A stretch of DNA of 64,000 bases from Candidatus Hydrogenedentota bacterium (GCA_903893795.1 CAITNO010000062.1:22573-86572), one strand, 5' to 3'. Numbered from the stretch's first letter, positions 27,128 to 37,319 are shown. Numbers and translations: made by a program. Notes: generated from the letters alone by a model not told the origin.

Positions 27128-28783
27128 ATGAAGCGCCAATCTCTTACTGAGCGGTTCGCTTTCGGGTACGAAGTCAGGCCTAATCGACGGCCTGGCGCTC
27201 CCACCTATGAGTTCTTCATTGGCATGCCCAGAAACGTCGAGAACTTGAAGGAAATGGGCCAGCAACTTCTTGAAGGACAGAAGACGGCGTATCAGGAGAT
27301 ATGCCAGGCGCATGGGGAAAACAAGGCGGCGCTTGATCAGCTTAGTTGGGACCTTCAAAGTGTCGAACGGACGCTGGAGACGGGTTTCAGCAGTGTGGTA
27401 AGCGCCGTGCAGTTCTTGGAACGTTCTATGGGCGCCGAACTCGCGGAGATGAAGTGGGTTCTAAGTCAGATCGATTCTAGATTTGCCGAACTGATTCATC
27501 TCGTCAAGTTTCCGCGGGAGACAGAGGCAGTGGAACTCTTGGGTGATGGCATCAAGGCACTGTCCAAGGGCAACATCGAACATGCCCAGGTACTCTTGAC
27601 GGAAGCGGAACATAAAAAGCTGACAAACTTTCAAATTCAAGTTAATTTGGGTTTTGTATATCTGCACAACGAGGATGCGACGAACGCTCTCACTCATTTT
27701 AGGTACGCTGTTGATTATGCGCCGGAACCTGACAGAGACCTTCCAACGAGTATCTTTGTCAGAGAGTGTCTTGCACGTGCCTACTATGCGTCAGAAGGCT
27801 ACTTTCAGGCTTGTGCAGTAATGCGGGAGGCGGTCGACCTGCGGCGCAGGGGGAATCTCCGTAAACCCGAAGCCGAGTATCAACTGGCCGTGTACACTGC
27901 CATGAGTGGTGATTCGGATTCGGCATTTCAGATGCTCATAGCGATATGCGAGAGTGAACCCTCTTTCTGGTCGGTCGCGACTAAGGACGAGGACTTGTCG
28001 GCAATTCGTTCCCGAATCATTGAGCATCTCGACCAGTTTCTGACAAAACACACGGAAGATGCCCGCCGTGTCATAGTTGACGCTCGCGAGGGAATTCGTG
28101 CGGTCGTTAAGGAAGCGGGGGCCGATTTACTTGAAACTGGGGAGTGCGAGAGTCTAATTGACCGCGCTGAGGCGTTGCTTGACGGCAGGAATGTCAATTC
28201 AGTACTTTCCGCACGCAAAGCTGCGGCGATGGTATCGGGATTCATTCCCAGTTTGAACCAATTGCGCAAAATCCGTGAGGAAGAATGCACGGCTCGGGCA
28301 GTGTGTGAAGAAGCGGTGAATGCAGAGACGTTAGCACATCACAATCTCTTGCGCGAAGAGGCAGCGAAGAAAGCGGAGATAGAGCGGCGAAAAGCCAATC
28401 TAAAATCCCGAAAATCACTTGTTGTGGCTGGCTTTGGATGTCTTCCGTGGATATTCACCTTCTTGTTCGTTATTCTATCGTCTAATTTCTCTATCACAGA
28501 CATAGATTGCAGAGGGGTGTGCGCGGCCATGTTCTGGTTCATTCTAATAGGAATAGGTGCAGAAAACCTAATTAGTGATATAATAAACAACAACATAAGT
28601 AAGTATGCCTCTGATGAAAATCAACCGGAGTCGCTTGTCTTCGCGAGGGGGAATCTCAAATTGAAGAGCGAGGAAAGGGACAGCCTCAATGAGAAATACC
28701 TTCTTGTCAAGTCTGAATTGTGTTCCATGGAGAAACCGATTAAGTCGACGACGACCTTCGTGGAACAGGCGGAGAAGTTGTAG
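27128..28783 (+). CDS. Unrecognised TPR/coiled-coil membrane protein, AT-richer than neighbours
   Basis: A 551-residue protein with a strong ribosome-binding site (GGAGGAGG) and more A/T-ending codons than its neighbours. Residues ~40-135 are a coiled coil. Residues ~140-290 have TPR-like repeats ('IQVNLGFVYLHNEDATNALT'). Residues ~380-430 are a second coiled coil, followed by two membrane helices ('WIFTFLFVILSS', 'AMFWFILIGIGA') and a cytoplasmic tail. I recognise no family. Its place after the palindrome-controlled ATPase and its base composition suggest acquisition by transfer; a defence or stress role is speculation. Confidence 0.75.
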   Translation: MKRQSLTERFAFGYEVRPNRRPGAPTYEFFIGMPRNVENLKEMGQQLLEGQKTAYQEICQAHGENKAALDQLSWDLQSVERTLETGFSSVVSAVQFLERSMGAELAEMKWVLSQIDSRFAELIHLVKFPRETEAVELLGDGIKALSKGNIEHAQVLLTEAEHKKLTNFQIQVNLGFVYLHNEDATNALTHFRYAVDYAPEPDRDLPTSIFVRECLARAYYASEGYFQACAVMREAVDLRRRGNLRKPEAEYQLAVYTAMSGDSDSAFQMLIAICESEPSFWSVATKDEDLSAIRSRIIEHLDQFLTKHTEDARRVIVDAREGIRAVVKEAGADLLETGECESLIDRAEALLDGRNVNSVLSARKAAAMVSGFIPSLNQLRKIREEECTARAVCEEAVNAETLAHHNLLREEAAKKAEIERRKANLKSRKSLVVAGFGCLPWIFTFLFVILSSNFSITDIDCRGVCAAMFWFILIGIGAENLISDIINNNISKYASDENQPESLVFARGNLKLKSEERDSLNEKYLLVKSELCSMEKPIKSTTTFVEQAEKL

Positions 28784-29043
28784 CGCTAGAGTATCTCGGA
28801 ACGGTTGAGAAGACAATTCACCTCGGACATAGCGATCAAGAAAGGATAGTCATGGTGACGTTCCCGTATGCCTGATTTGAGACTGTTTCTTATCCATTGT
28901 CATTGACGTTACTTGTTCTATTTGGGAATCACTCCGAGTATCCCGTTTTGGTGGCTCTAGAAGTGATTGAGGCCGGCGCCGTGCAACGTCGGCCTGGGAA
29001 AGGGGATTTATCCGGCTTGCGCCGGTTACGGGCAGTTCTCAAA
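28784..29043. other. Intergenic region, convergent 3' ends
   Basis: No gene is seen. A perfect CCGGC-GCAA-GCCGG hairpin (minus strand, about 29010-29024) lies just downstream of clpB but has no T-tract. Confidence 0.4.
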
Positions 29044-31638
29044 CTACTCTGCCTTGGGCGGTCTCACGTCGAATACCAACTCTTCGCCTACCCGTTTAAT
29101 TGTAACATGGGATCCGTCGGGCACGTTGCCCGTCAGCAGTTCCCGCGCGAGCGGGTCGAGGACGCGGCGCTGGATGGTGCGCTTGAGCGGCCGTGCGCCG
29201 TAGACCGGGTCGAAGCCCAGCTCGGCCAGCAGGTCACGGGCCTCGTCGCTCAATTCAATTGTCAGGTTGCGTTCGCCCAGCCGTTTCGACAGCCGCGTGA
29301 GCTGCACGTCCACGATTTTGCGGATGTGCTCCCGCGTGAGCGGGTGGAACACCACGATGTCGTCGATCCGGTTCAGGAACTCGGGCCGGAAATGCCTGCG
29401 CAGCACGGCCTGCACCGCTTCGACCTGCTTGTCACCGTAGCCCATCTGGTCAAACAGCTCGCTGCCCAGGTTCGACGTCATGATGACCACCGTGTTGCGG
29501 AAGTCCACCGTGCGGCCCTGGTTGTCCGTGAGCCGCCCGTCGTCGAGCAGTTGCAGCAGGATGTTGAACACGTCAGCGTGGGCCTTTTCGATTTCGTCGA
29601 GCAGGATCACGCAGTAGGGGCGGCGGCGCACGGCCTCGGTCAACTGGCCGCCCTCGTCATAGCCAACATAGCCCGGGGGCGCGCCGATGAGCCGCGACAC
29701 GGAATGGCGCTCCATGTATTCCGACATGTCGATGCGCACCATGGCGTTCTCGTCGTCGAACATTACCTCGGCAAGCGCGCGGGCCAGCTCGGTTTTGCCC
29801 ACACCCGTCGGGCCTAGGAAGATGAACGAGCCGATGGGCCGCTCGGGTTCCTTGAGTCCGGCGCGGGCCCGGCGCACGGCGTCGCTAACGGCGCGCACGC
29901 CGTCTTCCTGGCCGATGACGCGGCGGCCGATTTCCTCTTCGAGCCGCAGCAGTTTCTGCATCTCGCTTTCGAGCAGTCGGTTCACCGGGATGCCGGTCCA
30001 GTTGGACACGACCTTCGAGATCTGTTCTGCGGTTACCTCCTCGCTGAGGAAGCTGCCGCCCTTCTGCAATTCGGCCAGCCTTTCCTGCGCCGCGGTGAGT
30101 TCCTGCTGGAGCGTGTTCAGCGTGCCATAGCGGATCTCGGCCACCTTGCCCAGGTCGCCCTGGCGTTCGGCGATTTCCTCGGCGCGCTTGGCTTCGTCGA
30201 TCTTGCCCTGGCTGCCGCGGATGACCTCGATGGCGGCCTTTTCGGTCTGCCACTGCGACTTCTTGCCGTTCAGTTCCTCGCGCAGATTGGCCATGTCCTC
30301 TTTAATGGCGTTCAGGCGGTCCTGGCTCGCCTTGTCCCGCTCCTTTTTCAGGGCGAGTTCCTCGATTTCCAACTGGCGCAGCCGCCGCTCGATCACGTCG
30401 ATCTCGTAGGGCATGCTGTCGATCTCGATGCGCAACCGCGACGCGGCCTCGTCGATCAGGTCGATGGCCTTGTCCGGCAGGAACCGGTCGGCGATGTAGC
30501 GGTGGCTGAGCGTGGCCGCGGCCACGAGCGCGCTGTCCTGGATGCGCACGCCGTGATGCACCTCGTAGCGCTCCTTGAGCCCACGCAGGATTGCAATGGT
30601 GTTTTCCACGTTCGGCTCGGCCACAAAGACCGGCTGGAAACGGCGCTCCAGCGCCGCGTCCTTTTCCACGTGCTTCTTGTACTCGTCCAGCGTGGTCGCG
30701 CCGATGCAGTGCAGTTCGCCGCGCGCCAGCGCGGGCTTGAGCATGTTGGACGCGTCCATGGCACCTTCGGCCGCTCCCGCGCCGACGAGCGTGTGCATCT
30801 CATCTATGAACAGGATGACCTGTCCCCGGGCCTCCTGCACGGCCGACAGCACGGCCTTGAGCCGCTCCTCGAACTCGCCGCGGAACTTGGCGCCCGCCAC
30901 CATTGAGGCCAGATCCAGCGCGGCCACGCGCTTCTCTTTCAGGCCCTCGGGCACGTCGCCCGCGACGATGCGCTGGGCCAGGCCCTCCACGATGGCGGTC
31001 TTGCCCGTGCCGGGCTCGCCGATGAGCACCGGATTGTTTTTCGTGCGGCGGGACAGCACCTGGATGACGCGGCGGATTTCCTCGTCCCGGCCGATGACCG
31101 GGTCGAGCTTGCCAGCTCGGGCCAGTTGCGTCAGGTCGCGGCTGTAGCGCTGCAGCGCGTCGTAGTTCGACTCCGCGTTGGGATCGGTCACGCGCTGCGT
31201 GCCGCGCACGTCCTTGAGCGCCTGCAGCACCGCCGCCTCGGTCACGCCCATGTCCTTGAGGATGCGCGCCGCATCGGACCCGTTGTCCAGAATGCCCAGC
31301 AGGATGTGCTCCGTACTCAGGTACTCGTCCTTCAGGTTCTGCGCGAGTTTCCAGCCCGCGTCGAGCGCCTGCTGGGCCTCGCGGCCCAGTCCAGGCTGAG
31401 CGCCGCCCTGGCTCACCTTGGGCAGCCGGTTGTAGGTCTGCGCCAGCGCGGTGGCCACGCGGCCCGGCTGGACGCCGATGCGCTGCAAAATGGCGCCCAC
31501 CGAGCCCTGTTCCTGCGCCACCAGCGCGTCGAGCAGGTGGAGCGTCGTGATTTCGGGATGGCCCTTTTCCGAGGCGCGTTCGAGCGCCTGCGTCAGGACC
31601 TCTTGGCTCTTAATCGTCAGTTTGTCCATGCGAAACAT
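29044..31638 (-). CDS. clpB: ATP-dependent disaggregase ClpB
   Basis: An 864-residue Hsp100 protein with the complete family layout: Clp N domains (1-150), AAA-1 with '[18 protein letters not shown]', the ClpB-specific coiled-coil M domain (about 400-530), AAA-2 with '[16 protein letters not shown]', and a C-terminal domain. It resolves protein aggregates with DnaK, using ATP. The start at 31638 is chosen because AGGAGGT lies seven bases upstream; an ATG nine bases later also opens the frame. No dnaK or grpE is nearby. Confidence 0.97.
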   Translation of the reverse strand: MFRMDKLTIKSQEVLTQALERASEKGHPEITTLHLLDALVAQEQGSVGAILQRIGVQPGRVATALAQTYNRLPKVSQGGAQPGLGREAQQALDAGWKLAQNLKDEYLSTEHILLGILDNGSDAARILKDMGVTEAAVLQALKDVRGTQRVTDPNAESNYDALQRYSRDLTQLARAGKLDPVIGRDEEIRRVIQVLSRRTKNNPVLIGEPGTGKTAIVEGLAQRIVAGDVPEGLKEKRVAALDLASMVAGAKFRGEFEERLKAVLSAVQEARGQVILFIDEMHTLVGAGAAEGAMDASNMLKPALARGELHCIGATTLDEYKKHVEKDAALERRFQPVFVAEPNVENTIAILRGLKERYEVHHGVRIQDSALVAAATLSHRYIADRFLPDKAIDLIDEAASRLRIEIDSMPYEIDVIERRLRQLEIEELALKKERDKASQDRLNAIKEDMANLREELNGKKSQWQTEKAAIEVIRGSQGKIDEAKRAEEIAERQGDLGKVAEIRYGTLNTLQQELTAAQERLAELQKGGSFLSEEVTAEQISKVVSNWTGIPVNRLLESEMQKLLRLEEEIGRRVIGQEDGVRAVSDAVRRARAGLKEPERPIGSFIFLGPTGVGKTELARALAEVMFDDENAMVRIDMSEYMERHSVSRLIGAPPGYVGYDEGGQLTEAVRRRPYCVILLDEIEKAHADVFNILLQLLDDGRLTDNQGRTVDFRNTVVIMTSNLGSELFDQMGYGDKQVEAVQAVLRRHFRPEFLNRIDDIVVFHPLTREHIRKIVDVQLTRLSKRLGERNLTIELSDEARDLLAELGFDPVYGARPLKRTIQRRVLDPLARELLTGNVPDGSHVTIKRVGEELVFDVRPPKAE

Positions 31639-31664
31639 ATGTGGTACCTCCTGCGTACGGGAGA

Positions 31665-31680
31665 AGCAAACGCCGTGCCA
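31665..31680 (-). promoter_or_regulatory. Sigma54 promoter of clpB
   Basis: On the minus strand TGGCACG (31680-31674), four bases, then TTGCT (31669-31665) match the sigma54 -24/-12 consensus in every conserved position. The predicted transcription start is about 31654, giving a leader of about 16 nt that includes the ribosome-binding site. Confidence 0.65.
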
Positions 31681-31891
31681 GCCGAAAAGTCACCCAAAAT
31701 GGGCGTATTCGACGGATTGGGTTGTGCCCCTGTTTCATTATGCACAGATGGTGCTTCAATTTGGAGTAGCTTCGCAATCCTGACGGCGCTGGCTTTTGCG
31801 GATGCAGTCTGTATTGGCAAACAGGAGCGCTCATGGGGGAAGTCTTCCGAAAATTAGAACCGTCGCCGTGTGGTTCAGTGCTGACTGCGTA

Positions 31892-31925
31892 CCCTCCGTC
31901 ATTCCTGCGCGGGAATGACGGAGGG
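31892..31925. repeat. Perfect 14-bp palindrome
   Basis: CCCTCCGTCATTCC (31892-31905) and its exact complement (31912-31925), with a 6-nt loop. The 'CGTCATTCC' core matches the repeat at 47.25-47.34 kb. Confidence 0.8.
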
Positions 31926-31984
31926 ATAGGCATTCGTTGCAGACCTAAAGGGTTGCTTGCGCCCTTGGTACGGAATAGTCCAAG

Positions 31985-32707
31985 ATGCTGGGCATGGGTC
32001 AACTCATCAAACCCTACACACCCTGGCTTGGCATTTTGGGGCCGATTCCTATCTTGCTGGGCGCGACTCTGGCCGCGTTGCACTACGCTGGCCATGGCGG
32101 GGCGGGGTATTCCTTCCTGCGGCAGGCCGTTTCCGACCTGGGCGACCCATCCCGGTCGGCGTGGGCGTGGGCATTCAATGCTGGCATGATGGCCAGCGGA
32201 CTGTGCATGGCCCTGTTTGTCCTCGGCACGAGCCTCCGCTTGAACAGCAGACCGGCCTATGCCATTGCCGCCATAGGCATCGTCTCCACGCTGGCCATGG
32301 CGGGGATTGGCGTCTTTACCTCACAGGACGCGACCCGCACGGCTCACTATGTTACCGCCGGTGTGGCGTTCCTCAGCCAAATGGTGCTCAGCGCCAGTTT
32401 CGGCCTGCATCTTCCCTTCAGCCGGAAGAACGCGCTTCCCCGATGGCTTGCCATTCCGAGTTTGTTGTCCGCGCTGTGTTCGTTTGTTTTCTTGTTCCTG
32501 CTGGTCGCCACACGTACCGGCCGCATTGTGGAATCGCGGCTGGGTTTCCATCTTGGTGTACATGGCCCGTTGGTCAAGCCCGTGACTGTCCTGGAGTGGG
32601 CTGTTCTGGGGAGTGGCCTGCTGCTGTGTTTCGCAACGGCCCTGTCGCAGTTCGGCGAACCCCGCGTTGACAACTGCCCGGCACCAATGGTCATTTCTGA
32701 GGGCTGA
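31985..32707 (+). CDS. DUF998 membrane protein
   Basis: A 240-residue protein with six predicted membrane helices, of the DUF998 type ('YSFLRQAVSDLGDPSRSAWA', where the S.LG pattern is typical). No activity is known for the family. ATG at 31994 is an alternative start. It is divergent from clpB. Confidence 0.75.
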   Translation: MLGMGQLIKPYTPWLGILGPIPILLGATLAALHYAGHGGAGYSFLRQAVSDLGDPSRSAWAWAFNAGMMASGLCMALFVLGTSLRLNSRPAYAIAAIGIVSTLAMAGIGVFTSQDATRTAHYVTAGVAFLSQMVLSASFGLHLPFSRKNALPRWLAIPSLLSALCSFVFLFLLVATRTGRIVESRLGFHLGVHGPLVKPVTVLEWAVLGSGLLLCFATALSQFGEPRVDNCPAPMVISEG

Positions 32708-33053
32708 GGTGCCTACAGCCCATTGTTGAAGCGGTCTATGGAGCGCGGTGGCAAAGCGCAGCGACGACACCGACCATCTGCCAACCCGCGCAGTCCCTGT
32801 GGTTTCCCCGATCTGTCTGATCGGTCCGACCGGCCTGATCAATCCCGCTTACCTCTTATCCTGTTCATCCATGTTCATTCCTCTTTGCTCCTTTTTCTTG
32901 TGTTTCCGCGAATTCCGTGGTTGGCTTTTTCCTCCGGCATGGTGCAGTCTTGCACATGGCACAACGCTTCCCATCCCTGATACAATCCGCCATCCCCGGC
33001 GCGCGTCTGCGGGGTATTTTCTTGGTGCACAACATTCCGCGGAGCCCCATGCC
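32708..33053. repeat. Intergenic region with degenerate 9-bp periodic repeat
   Basis: Four consecutive 9-bp units, GATCTGTCT, GATCGGTCC, GACCGGCCT and GATCAATCC, lie at 32810-32845, and a weaker 9-bp pattern continues to about 32870. No gene is supported. The open frame of the helicase runs back through this region, but its translation there is not family-like. Confidence 0.6.
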
Positions 33054-35117
33054 GTGTCGTCTTTTTCCCGATTCTTGGAAGGTCTCAATCCGCCCCAGCG
33101 GGCCGCTGTGGAACACACAGAGGGCCCGGTGCTGGTGCTGGCCGGCGCGGGCAGCGGCAAAACCCGCGTCATCACGCGGCGCATCGCCCATATCATCGCC
33201 ACAAAACTCGCCGAACCAAGCCAGGTGCTCGCCGTAACGTTCACCAACAAGGCGGCGGGGGAGATGCGCGAGCGCGTGGCGGACCTGGTCGGCTCCGAGG
33301 CGGCGAAGGAGATTACCATCTCCACCTTTCACGCGTTCTGCCTGCACATGCTTCGCCGCCAGATTACCCACCTTGGCTACCGTTCCAATTTCACCATCGC
33401 CAGCGAAAGCGACAGCCGAACGCTGATTCGGCGTGTCACAGAGGAACTGGGTGTCCAGAATGAGAGTTTTGACACGGGCACCTTTCAGTCGGCCATCAGC
33501 CTGGCCAAGAACACCGGTGAAACACCGGAAACGGTGAAGGACCGGCCTGCCCGCACGGCAAACGAGGAGAAATACCAGCAGTACATGACCGAGGTGTACA
33601 CCCGCTACGAGTCGGCCCTGCGCGCGGCCAACAGCCTCGATTTCGACGATCTGCTCTCGCTGACGCACCGGCTGTTGAAAGAGCATCCGCGCGTGCTGGC
33701 CGAGGTCCGCCACCAATACCGCTATGTCATGGTCGACGAGTACCAGGACACCAACGCCATCCAGTATGAACTGCTGCGCATGCTGGTCGGCGAGCACTGC
33801 AATCTTTTTGTCGTGGGTGACGACGACCAGGCCATTTATGGCTGGCGCGGCGCGGACGTGCGCAATATTCTCGGATTCGAGCGCGACTTTCCCAAGGCCA
33901 CGGTGATCACCATGGACCAGAACTACCGGTCCACCACCACCATCCTCGATGCGGCCAACCATGTCATCAAGAACAACGCCAGTCGCCGGGAGAAAAAGCT
34001 CTGGTCCGACTTGGGCAAGGGACGGGCCATCGACCGCTTTGTTGTTTCCGACGAGGACGCGGAGGCGAAAGAGGCGCTGAACTGGCTCAAGCACATCCGC
34101 TCCCGCACCAAGGCCGCCTGGTCCGACTTTGCCGTGCTGTACAGGTCCAATGTGCAGTCGCGCGTGTTCGAGGTGGTTTTCCGCCAGGGCGACGTGCCCT
34201 ACACGGTGTTCGGCGGCCAGGACTTCTTCGAGCGGGCCGAGGTGAAGGACATCATCTCCTACCTGAAGGTGATTGCCAATCCCCGCGATGAGGCGGCGTT
34301 CCTGCGCGTCGTCAACGTGCCCCGGCGCGGTGTCGGCGATGCCACGCTGCACCAGGCGCACGACATCTGCCGGACCGAGGGCAAGACGCTCGGCATGGCC
34401 GTGGCCGCCATGATTGAGCGCGGCATGGTCGCCCCCAAGATCGAATTCGGCATGCGCCAGTTCCTCAACATCGTGCAGCGCTACCGCCAGCGCTTCAAGA
34501 CGCGCGACGGCGACCTTTTCACCATCGTGCGCGGGCTGGTGACGGACATCGACTATCTGGGCGAACTCCAGCGCACCAGCCGCACGGCGGAGCAGTACGA
34601 ATCGCGCGCCCAGTGCGTGGAGACGGTCTGCCAGGCCATCCAGCGCTACGAGGAGGACGCCGAATACCCGACGCTCGCCAATTTCCTCGACGTGAGCCAC
34701 CTGAACGGCGACGCATCCTTTGGTTCAAAGGACGAGCGGCGCGACACCGTGTCGCTCATGACCATACACAGTGCCAAGGGATTGGAGTTTCCCTATGTGT
34801 TCATCGTGGGTCTGGAGGACGGCAATCTGCCGCATGACCGGAGCCTGGTGGACGGCAACTTGGATGAGGAACGGCGCCTGTTCTACGTGGCGCTGACGCG
34901 CGGCAGGAAGCATGTCACCCTGTTTGAGGCGCTTTCCCGTGTGCGCCACGGTCGCGAAAAAATGTGCAAGCCCAGCCGCTTTCTGGCCGAGATACCGGAG
35001 TCGCTGCTGGTGAACCAGGTGCGCGCCGTGCGCGAGATGGTGGAGGAAAAGGTGGCTCCGCCGGAACCCAAGCCTAAGAAAAAGCCCAAACCGCGGGAAC
35101 CGCGAAAAGGGCTCTAA
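33054..35117 (+). CDS. pcrA: UvrD/PcrA/Rep-type DNA helicase
   Basis: 687 residues from GTG 33054, with GGAG nine bases upstream; the frame extends to 32748 but the extra part is a repeat. Superfamily 1A motifs are in order: 'VLAGAGSGKTRVITRRI', 'AVTFTNKAAGEM', 'VDEYQDTNAIQ', 'GDDDQAIYGWRGA', 'TMDQNYRST', 'VSLMTIHSAKGLEF' and 'VALTRGRKHV'. It unwinds DNA 3'-5' in repair and replication. The C-terminus is Lys/Pro-rich. PcrA, Rep and UvrD cannot be separated safely by eye. Confidence 0.92.
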   Translation: MSSFSRFLEGLNPPQRAAVEHTEGPVLVLAGAGSGKTRVITRRIAHIIATKLAEPSQVLAVTFTNKAAGEMRERVADLVGSEAAKEITISTFHAFCLHMLRRQITHLGYRSNFTIASESDSRTLIRRVTEELGVQNESFDTGTFQSAISLAKNTGETPETVKDRPARTANEEKYQQYMTEVYTRYESALRAANSLDFDDLLSLTHRLLKEHPRVLAEVRHQYRYVMVDEYQDTNAIQYELLRMLVGEHCNLFVVGDDDQAIYGWRGADVRNILGFERDFPKATVITMDQNYRSTTTILDAANHVIKNNASRREKKLWSDLGKGRAIDRFVVSDEDAEAKEALNWLKHIRSRTKAAWSDFAVLYRSNVQSRVFEVVFRQGDVPYTVFGGQDFFERAEVKDIISYLKVIANPRDEAAFLRVVNVPRRGVGDATLHQAHDICRTEGKTLGMAVAAMIERGMVAPKIEFGMRQFLNIVQRYRQRFKTRDGDLFTIVRGLVTDIDYLGELQRTSRTAEQYESRAQCVETVCQAIQRYEEDAEYPTLANFLDVSHLNGDASFGSKDERRDTVSLMTIHSAKGLEFPYVFIVGLEDGNLPHDRSLVDGNLDEERRLFYVALTRGRKHVTLFEALSRVRHGREKMCKPSRFLAEIPESLLVNQVRAVREMVEEKVAPPEPKPKKKPKPREPRKGL

Positions 35118-35146
35118 GCTGGCTTGAAATGGGAGGGAGGGAGGCT

Positions 35147-35635
35147 CTATTCGGCGTACCCGTGCGCTTCCGGCGTCATCGACTCGTCCTTCGGCGGGGC
35201 TACCTTGTCCTTCTTTCCCGCTTTGGGCTTCGGCTCTTTCTTGGCCTTAACCGCTTTCGGTTTGGGCTCCTTTTCCGCCTTGACCTTGACCTCCTTCTTT
35301 GCCTTGACCGCGACTTCCACGACTTTGGCCTTCTTTTCCTTCACTTCTTTCTTCGGCTTTTCTTTCTTCTTGGCGGTCACGCCCGCCGCCGCCAGAATGG
35401 CTGCGGCGTCGTCGGGGGTCGCTTCGGTGAAGAGCACGCCCTTTGGCCAGGCAACCGCGGCCAAGCCCTTGCTGCAGGTGCGGAAGCACTTCGCCTTCAG
35501 CACCATCACTTTGACATCGGCCTCCTCGGCGGCCTTTTCAAGCGCTTTGCGCAGTTTGCCCACGCCCGCTTTCTTGCAGCATTTTCCGCTGCACACCACC
35601 ACACAGCCTGATTCCGTTGACGCTTTTTCTTTCAT
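35147..35635 (-). CDS. [2Fe-2S] thioredoxin-fold ferredoxin-like protein with a Lys-rich tail
   Basis: A 162-residue protein. Residues 1-85 look like the (2Fe-2S) ferredoxin/thioredoxin-like domain, with 'GCVVVCSGKCCKKAG' and 'KAKCFRTCSKG' supplying clustered cysteines, and 'WPKGVLFTEATPDDAAAIL' at the end. Residues ~88-150 are a repetitive Lys/Glu/Val/Pro tail (KPKKE, KKEVK, KEPKPK). The domain may carry electrons; the tail is unusual and could bind nucleic acid or a negatively charged partner. Confidence 0.7.
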   Translation of the reverse strand: MKEKASTESGCVVVCSGKCCKKAGVGKLRKALEKAAEEADVKVMVLKAKCFRTCSKGLAAVAWPKGVLFTEATPDDAAAILAAAGVTAKKKEKPKKEVKEKKAKVVEVAVKAKKEVKVKAEKEPKPKAVKAKKEPKPKAGKKDKVAPPKDESMTPEAHGYAE

Positions 35636-35941
35636 GGCAATATCCCTCTGGTTTCGCGGTTTACCGCAGTGCCTCTGTTCTAAACCCCGTCACGGCTCAC
35701 TATATTCGCACCTTTGTTCCGCGCAAGCAAGCGCGGCGTTTGCTTTCCCGGCTGCATGGGCCTCCTTCCTGCAGGGTTTATCGGGGAGCAGCAGGCGACG
35801 GAAACAGGATGCAGATTCCGGGGTCAAGTTGCATCGGGCCGGTTTAGGGCGCTATCGTGACTATGCTGCGGAGTGTGTTTCGGGGCCGGACTGTTCCCGG
35901 TGCCCGTGGCCGATGCATCAAGCGCAAAGGAGCAAGCGACC
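35636..35941. other. Divergent intergenic region before xylA
   Basis: No gene is seen. TATGCT at 35862-35867 could be a -10 box for xylA, without a clear -35. A -10-like TATATT lies near 35701. Confidence 0.3.
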
Positions 35942-37258
35942 ATGACAGTGTATTTCCCCGAACTCAAGGGGCCGGTAAAGTATGAGGGGGCCGATTCCAA
36001 GAATCCCCTGTCCTTCAAACACTATAACGCCAAAGAAAAGGTGATGGGCAAGACCATGGCCGAGCATCTGCGCTTTGCCGTGTGTTACTGGCACACCTTC
36101 AAGTCCGGCGGCTCGGACCAGTTCGGCGCGCCGGTCTACAAGCGCGCCTACAACAACGGCGACAGCCCGCTGCAAATCGCCGAGCAGACGCTCGATGCGG
36201 CCTTCGAGTTCTTCACCAAGCTGGGTGTGAACTATTGGTGCTTCCACGATGCGGACATTTCGCCCGAGGCCGACACGCTGGCCGAGACGAACAAGCGCCT
36301 GGACCACATCGCCAAACTGGCCAAGAAGAAGCAGAACGAGACCGGTGTGAAGCTGCTCTGGGGCACCTGCAACCTCTTCTCCAATCCGCGCTTCATGTCC
36401 GGCGCGGCCACCAACCCGTCGCCCGACGTGTTCGCCTTCGCCGCCACGAAGGTGAAGAAGGCGCTTGAAGTCACCAAGATGCTTGGCGGCGAGGGCTATG
36501 TTTTCTGGGGCGGCCGCGAGGGCTACGAGACGCTGCTCAACACCGACATGGGCCGCGAACTCGATCACCTCGGCCTGTTCCTCAACATGGCCGTGGACTA
36601 CAAGAAGAAAATTGGATTCAAGGGCCAGTTCTACATCGAGCCCAAGCCGAAAGAGCCCACCAAGCACCAGTACGACTTTGATTCGGCAAGCTGCCACGCC
36701 TTCCTGCAGAAATACGGGCTGGACAAGGCGTTCAAGCTCAACATCGAGGCCAACCACGCCACGCTCGCCGGACACACCCTGCTGCACGAGCTGGAATACG
36801 CCGGTGCCAACGATCTGCTCGGCTCGGTAGACGCCAACCGCGGCGACGAACTGCTCGGCTGGGACACGGATCAGTTTCCGAACAACCTGTACGACACCGC
36901 GCTGGCCATGTATATCATCACCAAGTACGGCGGGTTCAAGACGGGCGGCCTCAACTTTGACGCCCACATCCGCCGCCAGTCCATCGACACCGCCGACCTG
37001 TTCTATGCCCACATTGGCGCCATGGACTGCTTCGCCCGCGGCCTCAAGATCGCTGCAAAGTTGATTCAGGACAAGGTCTTCGACAAGTTCATCAAACAGC
37101 GCTACAGCGGCTGGGACAAGGGTATCGGCAAGAAGATTGAGTCCAAGCAGGCCACCTTCGCCGACCTCGAAGCCTATACCCTGAAAAACGGTGAACCGCA
37201 GGTCTTCAGCGGCCGGCAGGAGTACCTCGAGAACGTGCTGAACGATTACATCAAATAG
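35942..37258 (+). CDS. xylA: Xylose isomerase
   Basis: 438 residues from ATG 35942 (AAGGAG upstream), the usual length. Family signatures are 'YWCFHDADISPEAD' with the catalytic His, 'VFWGGREGYETLLNTD', 'FYIEPKPKEPTKHQYDFD' and 'LGSVDANRGDELLGWDTDQF', which provide the metal and sugar ligands. It converts D-xylose to D-xylulose (and glucose to fructose) in the cytoplasm. No xylulokinase is adjacent; nearby sugar kinases are the PfkB and ROK proteins. Confidence 0.97.
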   Translation: MTVYFPELKGPVKYEGADSKNPLSFKHYNAKEKVMGKTMAEHLRFAVCYWHTFKSGGSDQFGAPVYKRAYNNGDSPLQIAEQTLDAAFEFFTKLGVNYWCFHDADISPEADTLAETNKRLDHIAKLAKKKQNETGVKLLWGTCNLFSNPRFMSGAATNPSPDVFAFAATKVKKALEVTKMLGGEGYVFWGGREGYETLLNTDMGRELDHLGLFLNMAVDYKKKIGFKGQFYIEPKPKEPTKHQYDFDSASCHAFLQKYGLDKAFKLNIEANHATLAGHTLLHELEYAGANDLLGSVDANRGDELLGWDTDQFPNNLYDTALAMYIITKYGGFKTGGLNFDAHIRRQSIDTADLFYAHIGAMDCFARGLKIAAKLIQDKVFDKFIKQRYSGWDKGIGKKIESKQATFADLEAYTLKNGEPQVFSGRQEYLENVLNDYIK

Positions 37259-37283
37259 CCATTGACGACAAAGTTGTTTCATT

Positions 37284-37319
37284 CCCCCGAACCGCGCAAG
37301 ACGCGGTTCGGGGGGCTTT
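37284..37319 (+). terminator. Terminator after xylA
   Basis: A perfect 13-bp stem (37284-37296 with 37302-37314), a 5-nt loop, followed by a short T-containing tail. Confidence 0.75.

Noticed and set aside
32865..34700. 611-residue minus-strand frame opposite the helicase
   Set aside because: Antisense shadow; the helicase has all SF1 motifs.
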